Source of the DNA: Phenylobacterium sp.
Lineage (GTDB): Bacteria > Pseudomonadota > Alphaproteobacteria > Caulobacterales > Caulobacteraceae
Assembly (NCBI GenBank): GCA_028291285.1
Contig: JAQGIJ010000648.1
Location: 1 to 8,331 of the forward strand
Length of the DNA stretch: 8,331 nt
Direction of reading: 5' to 3'
A model generated the notes under the pieces. The model was not told the DNA's origin and made no database searches. It worked only from the letters and a program-made list of their open reading frames with translations. Every line of letters starts with the position of its first letter. The first letter of the stretch is position 1. This document shows positions 8,039 to 8,331 of the stretch, piece by piece. The translations under genes were made by a program, and so were the position numbers.

Positions 8039-8063
8039 AACGGTTCATCTAAAGGCAGGTTCC
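8039..8063 (-). promoter_or_regulatory. Candidate EcfG-type (general stress sigma) promoter for the Thr-rich membrane protein gene
   Basis: On the minus strand the sequence reads GGAACC (8063-8058) and CGTT (8042-8039), with 16 nt between GGAAC and CGTT. This is a full match to the EcfG consensus of alphaproteobacteria. Transcription would start near 8031, giving a leader of about 26 nt before ATG 8004 that includes the GGAGAG ribosome binding site. The position relative to the gene is what a real promoter would have. Confidence 0.65.
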
Positions 8064-8331
8064 GAAAGCCTCGGCGAAGCTTGGCAATTGGCGTGTCCAC
8101 AGCCGTGAAAAAGCCGGGCGATATGTCTGTCGAAATACTTCGCGATTGTTTGGGACGACATGGCTGCCGCCGCCGCGGCGGCTGTGGTTGGTGAAGCCCG
8201 CCCCGGACTCGGCGCGCCATCTCCTTGGTCAGGCGTAGCGCGAAAATTCGCCTCTCGGGGTGTGACCAATGGCGCTGCGGCCTTGTGCTTGACCGCGCGA
8301 CCGACGCGCCGCCAAGTGCCCGCTCCAGGTC
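8064..8331. other. Intergenic stretch at the right edge with no supported gene
   Basis: No reading frame here has both a convincing start and alphaproteobacterial codon use. A minus-strand frame (8045-8269) needs a TTG start and lacks a ribosome binding site. A plus-strand frame from ATG 8160 stays open to the edge but opens with an Ala run caused by a GCC/GCG repeat (palindrome at 8169-8182). Neighbouring genes may lie just beyond the window. Confidence 0.5.

Noticed and set aside
8095..8102. TGTCCACA, similar to a DnaA box
   Set aside because: It is an imperfect single match with no cluster of boxes, AT-rich unwinding element or origin-linked gene.
8045..8269. 74-codon minus-strand frame upstream of the Thr-rich gene
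   Set aside because: Requires a TTG start without an SD, contains an Ala run from a GCC/GCG repeat, and overlaps the EcfG-like promoter.

Overview
This is a GC-rich window with strong third-position G/C bias. It looks like chromosomal DNA of an alphaproteobacterium, most likely of the Caulobacterales (Caulobacter/Phenylobacterium type). The support is a DUF6491-like lipoprotein, a small four-cysteine secreted protein of a kind I associate with Caulobacter relatives, a large TonB-dependent receptor, and two candidate promoters matching the alphaproteobacterial EcfG general-stress consensus. The genus assignment is inference.

Layout: (1) 1-539, minus: an aspartate/glutamate racemase-family gene cut off by the left edge. 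Its first catalytic cysteine position is occupied by serine. (2) 625-1071, minus: a small DUF6491-like lipoprotein with a possible EcfG-type promoter at 1097-1121. (3) 1184-3176, plus: a TPP riboswitch followed by thiC, whose product makes the pyrimidine half of thiamine. No other thiamine gene is present. (4) 3337-3651, plus: a small secreted four-cysteine protein. It converges across a strong terminator (3724-3755) on a 69-residue membrane protein (3816-4025, minus). (5) 4164-6395, minus: a 743-residue TonB-dependent receptor. (6) 6642-7067, plus and divergent from the receptor: osmC, an organic hydroperoxide reductase, with its own terminator. (7) 7129-8004, minus: a single-pass membrane protein with a long Thr/Ala/Pro/Ser-rich outer part and the best EcfG-like promoter in the window (8039-8063). 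(8) 8064-8331: no gene I can support.

The genes do not form one pathway. Almost every gene is its own transcription unit, and the region reads as ordinary core or near-core chromosome. Two partial themes appear. One is envelope proteins (lipoprotein, secreted protein, two membrane proteins, outer-membrane receptor). The other is stress physiology (OsmC and two putative EcfG promoters). I saw no transposase, integrase, phage module, CRISPR array, tRNA or rRNA, and no convincing new multi-gene system. The observations most worth a second look are the Cys-to-Ser racemase homologue, the two EcfG-type promoters with identical 16-nt spacers, the four cysteine pairs in the receptor, and the Thr-rich membrane protein.
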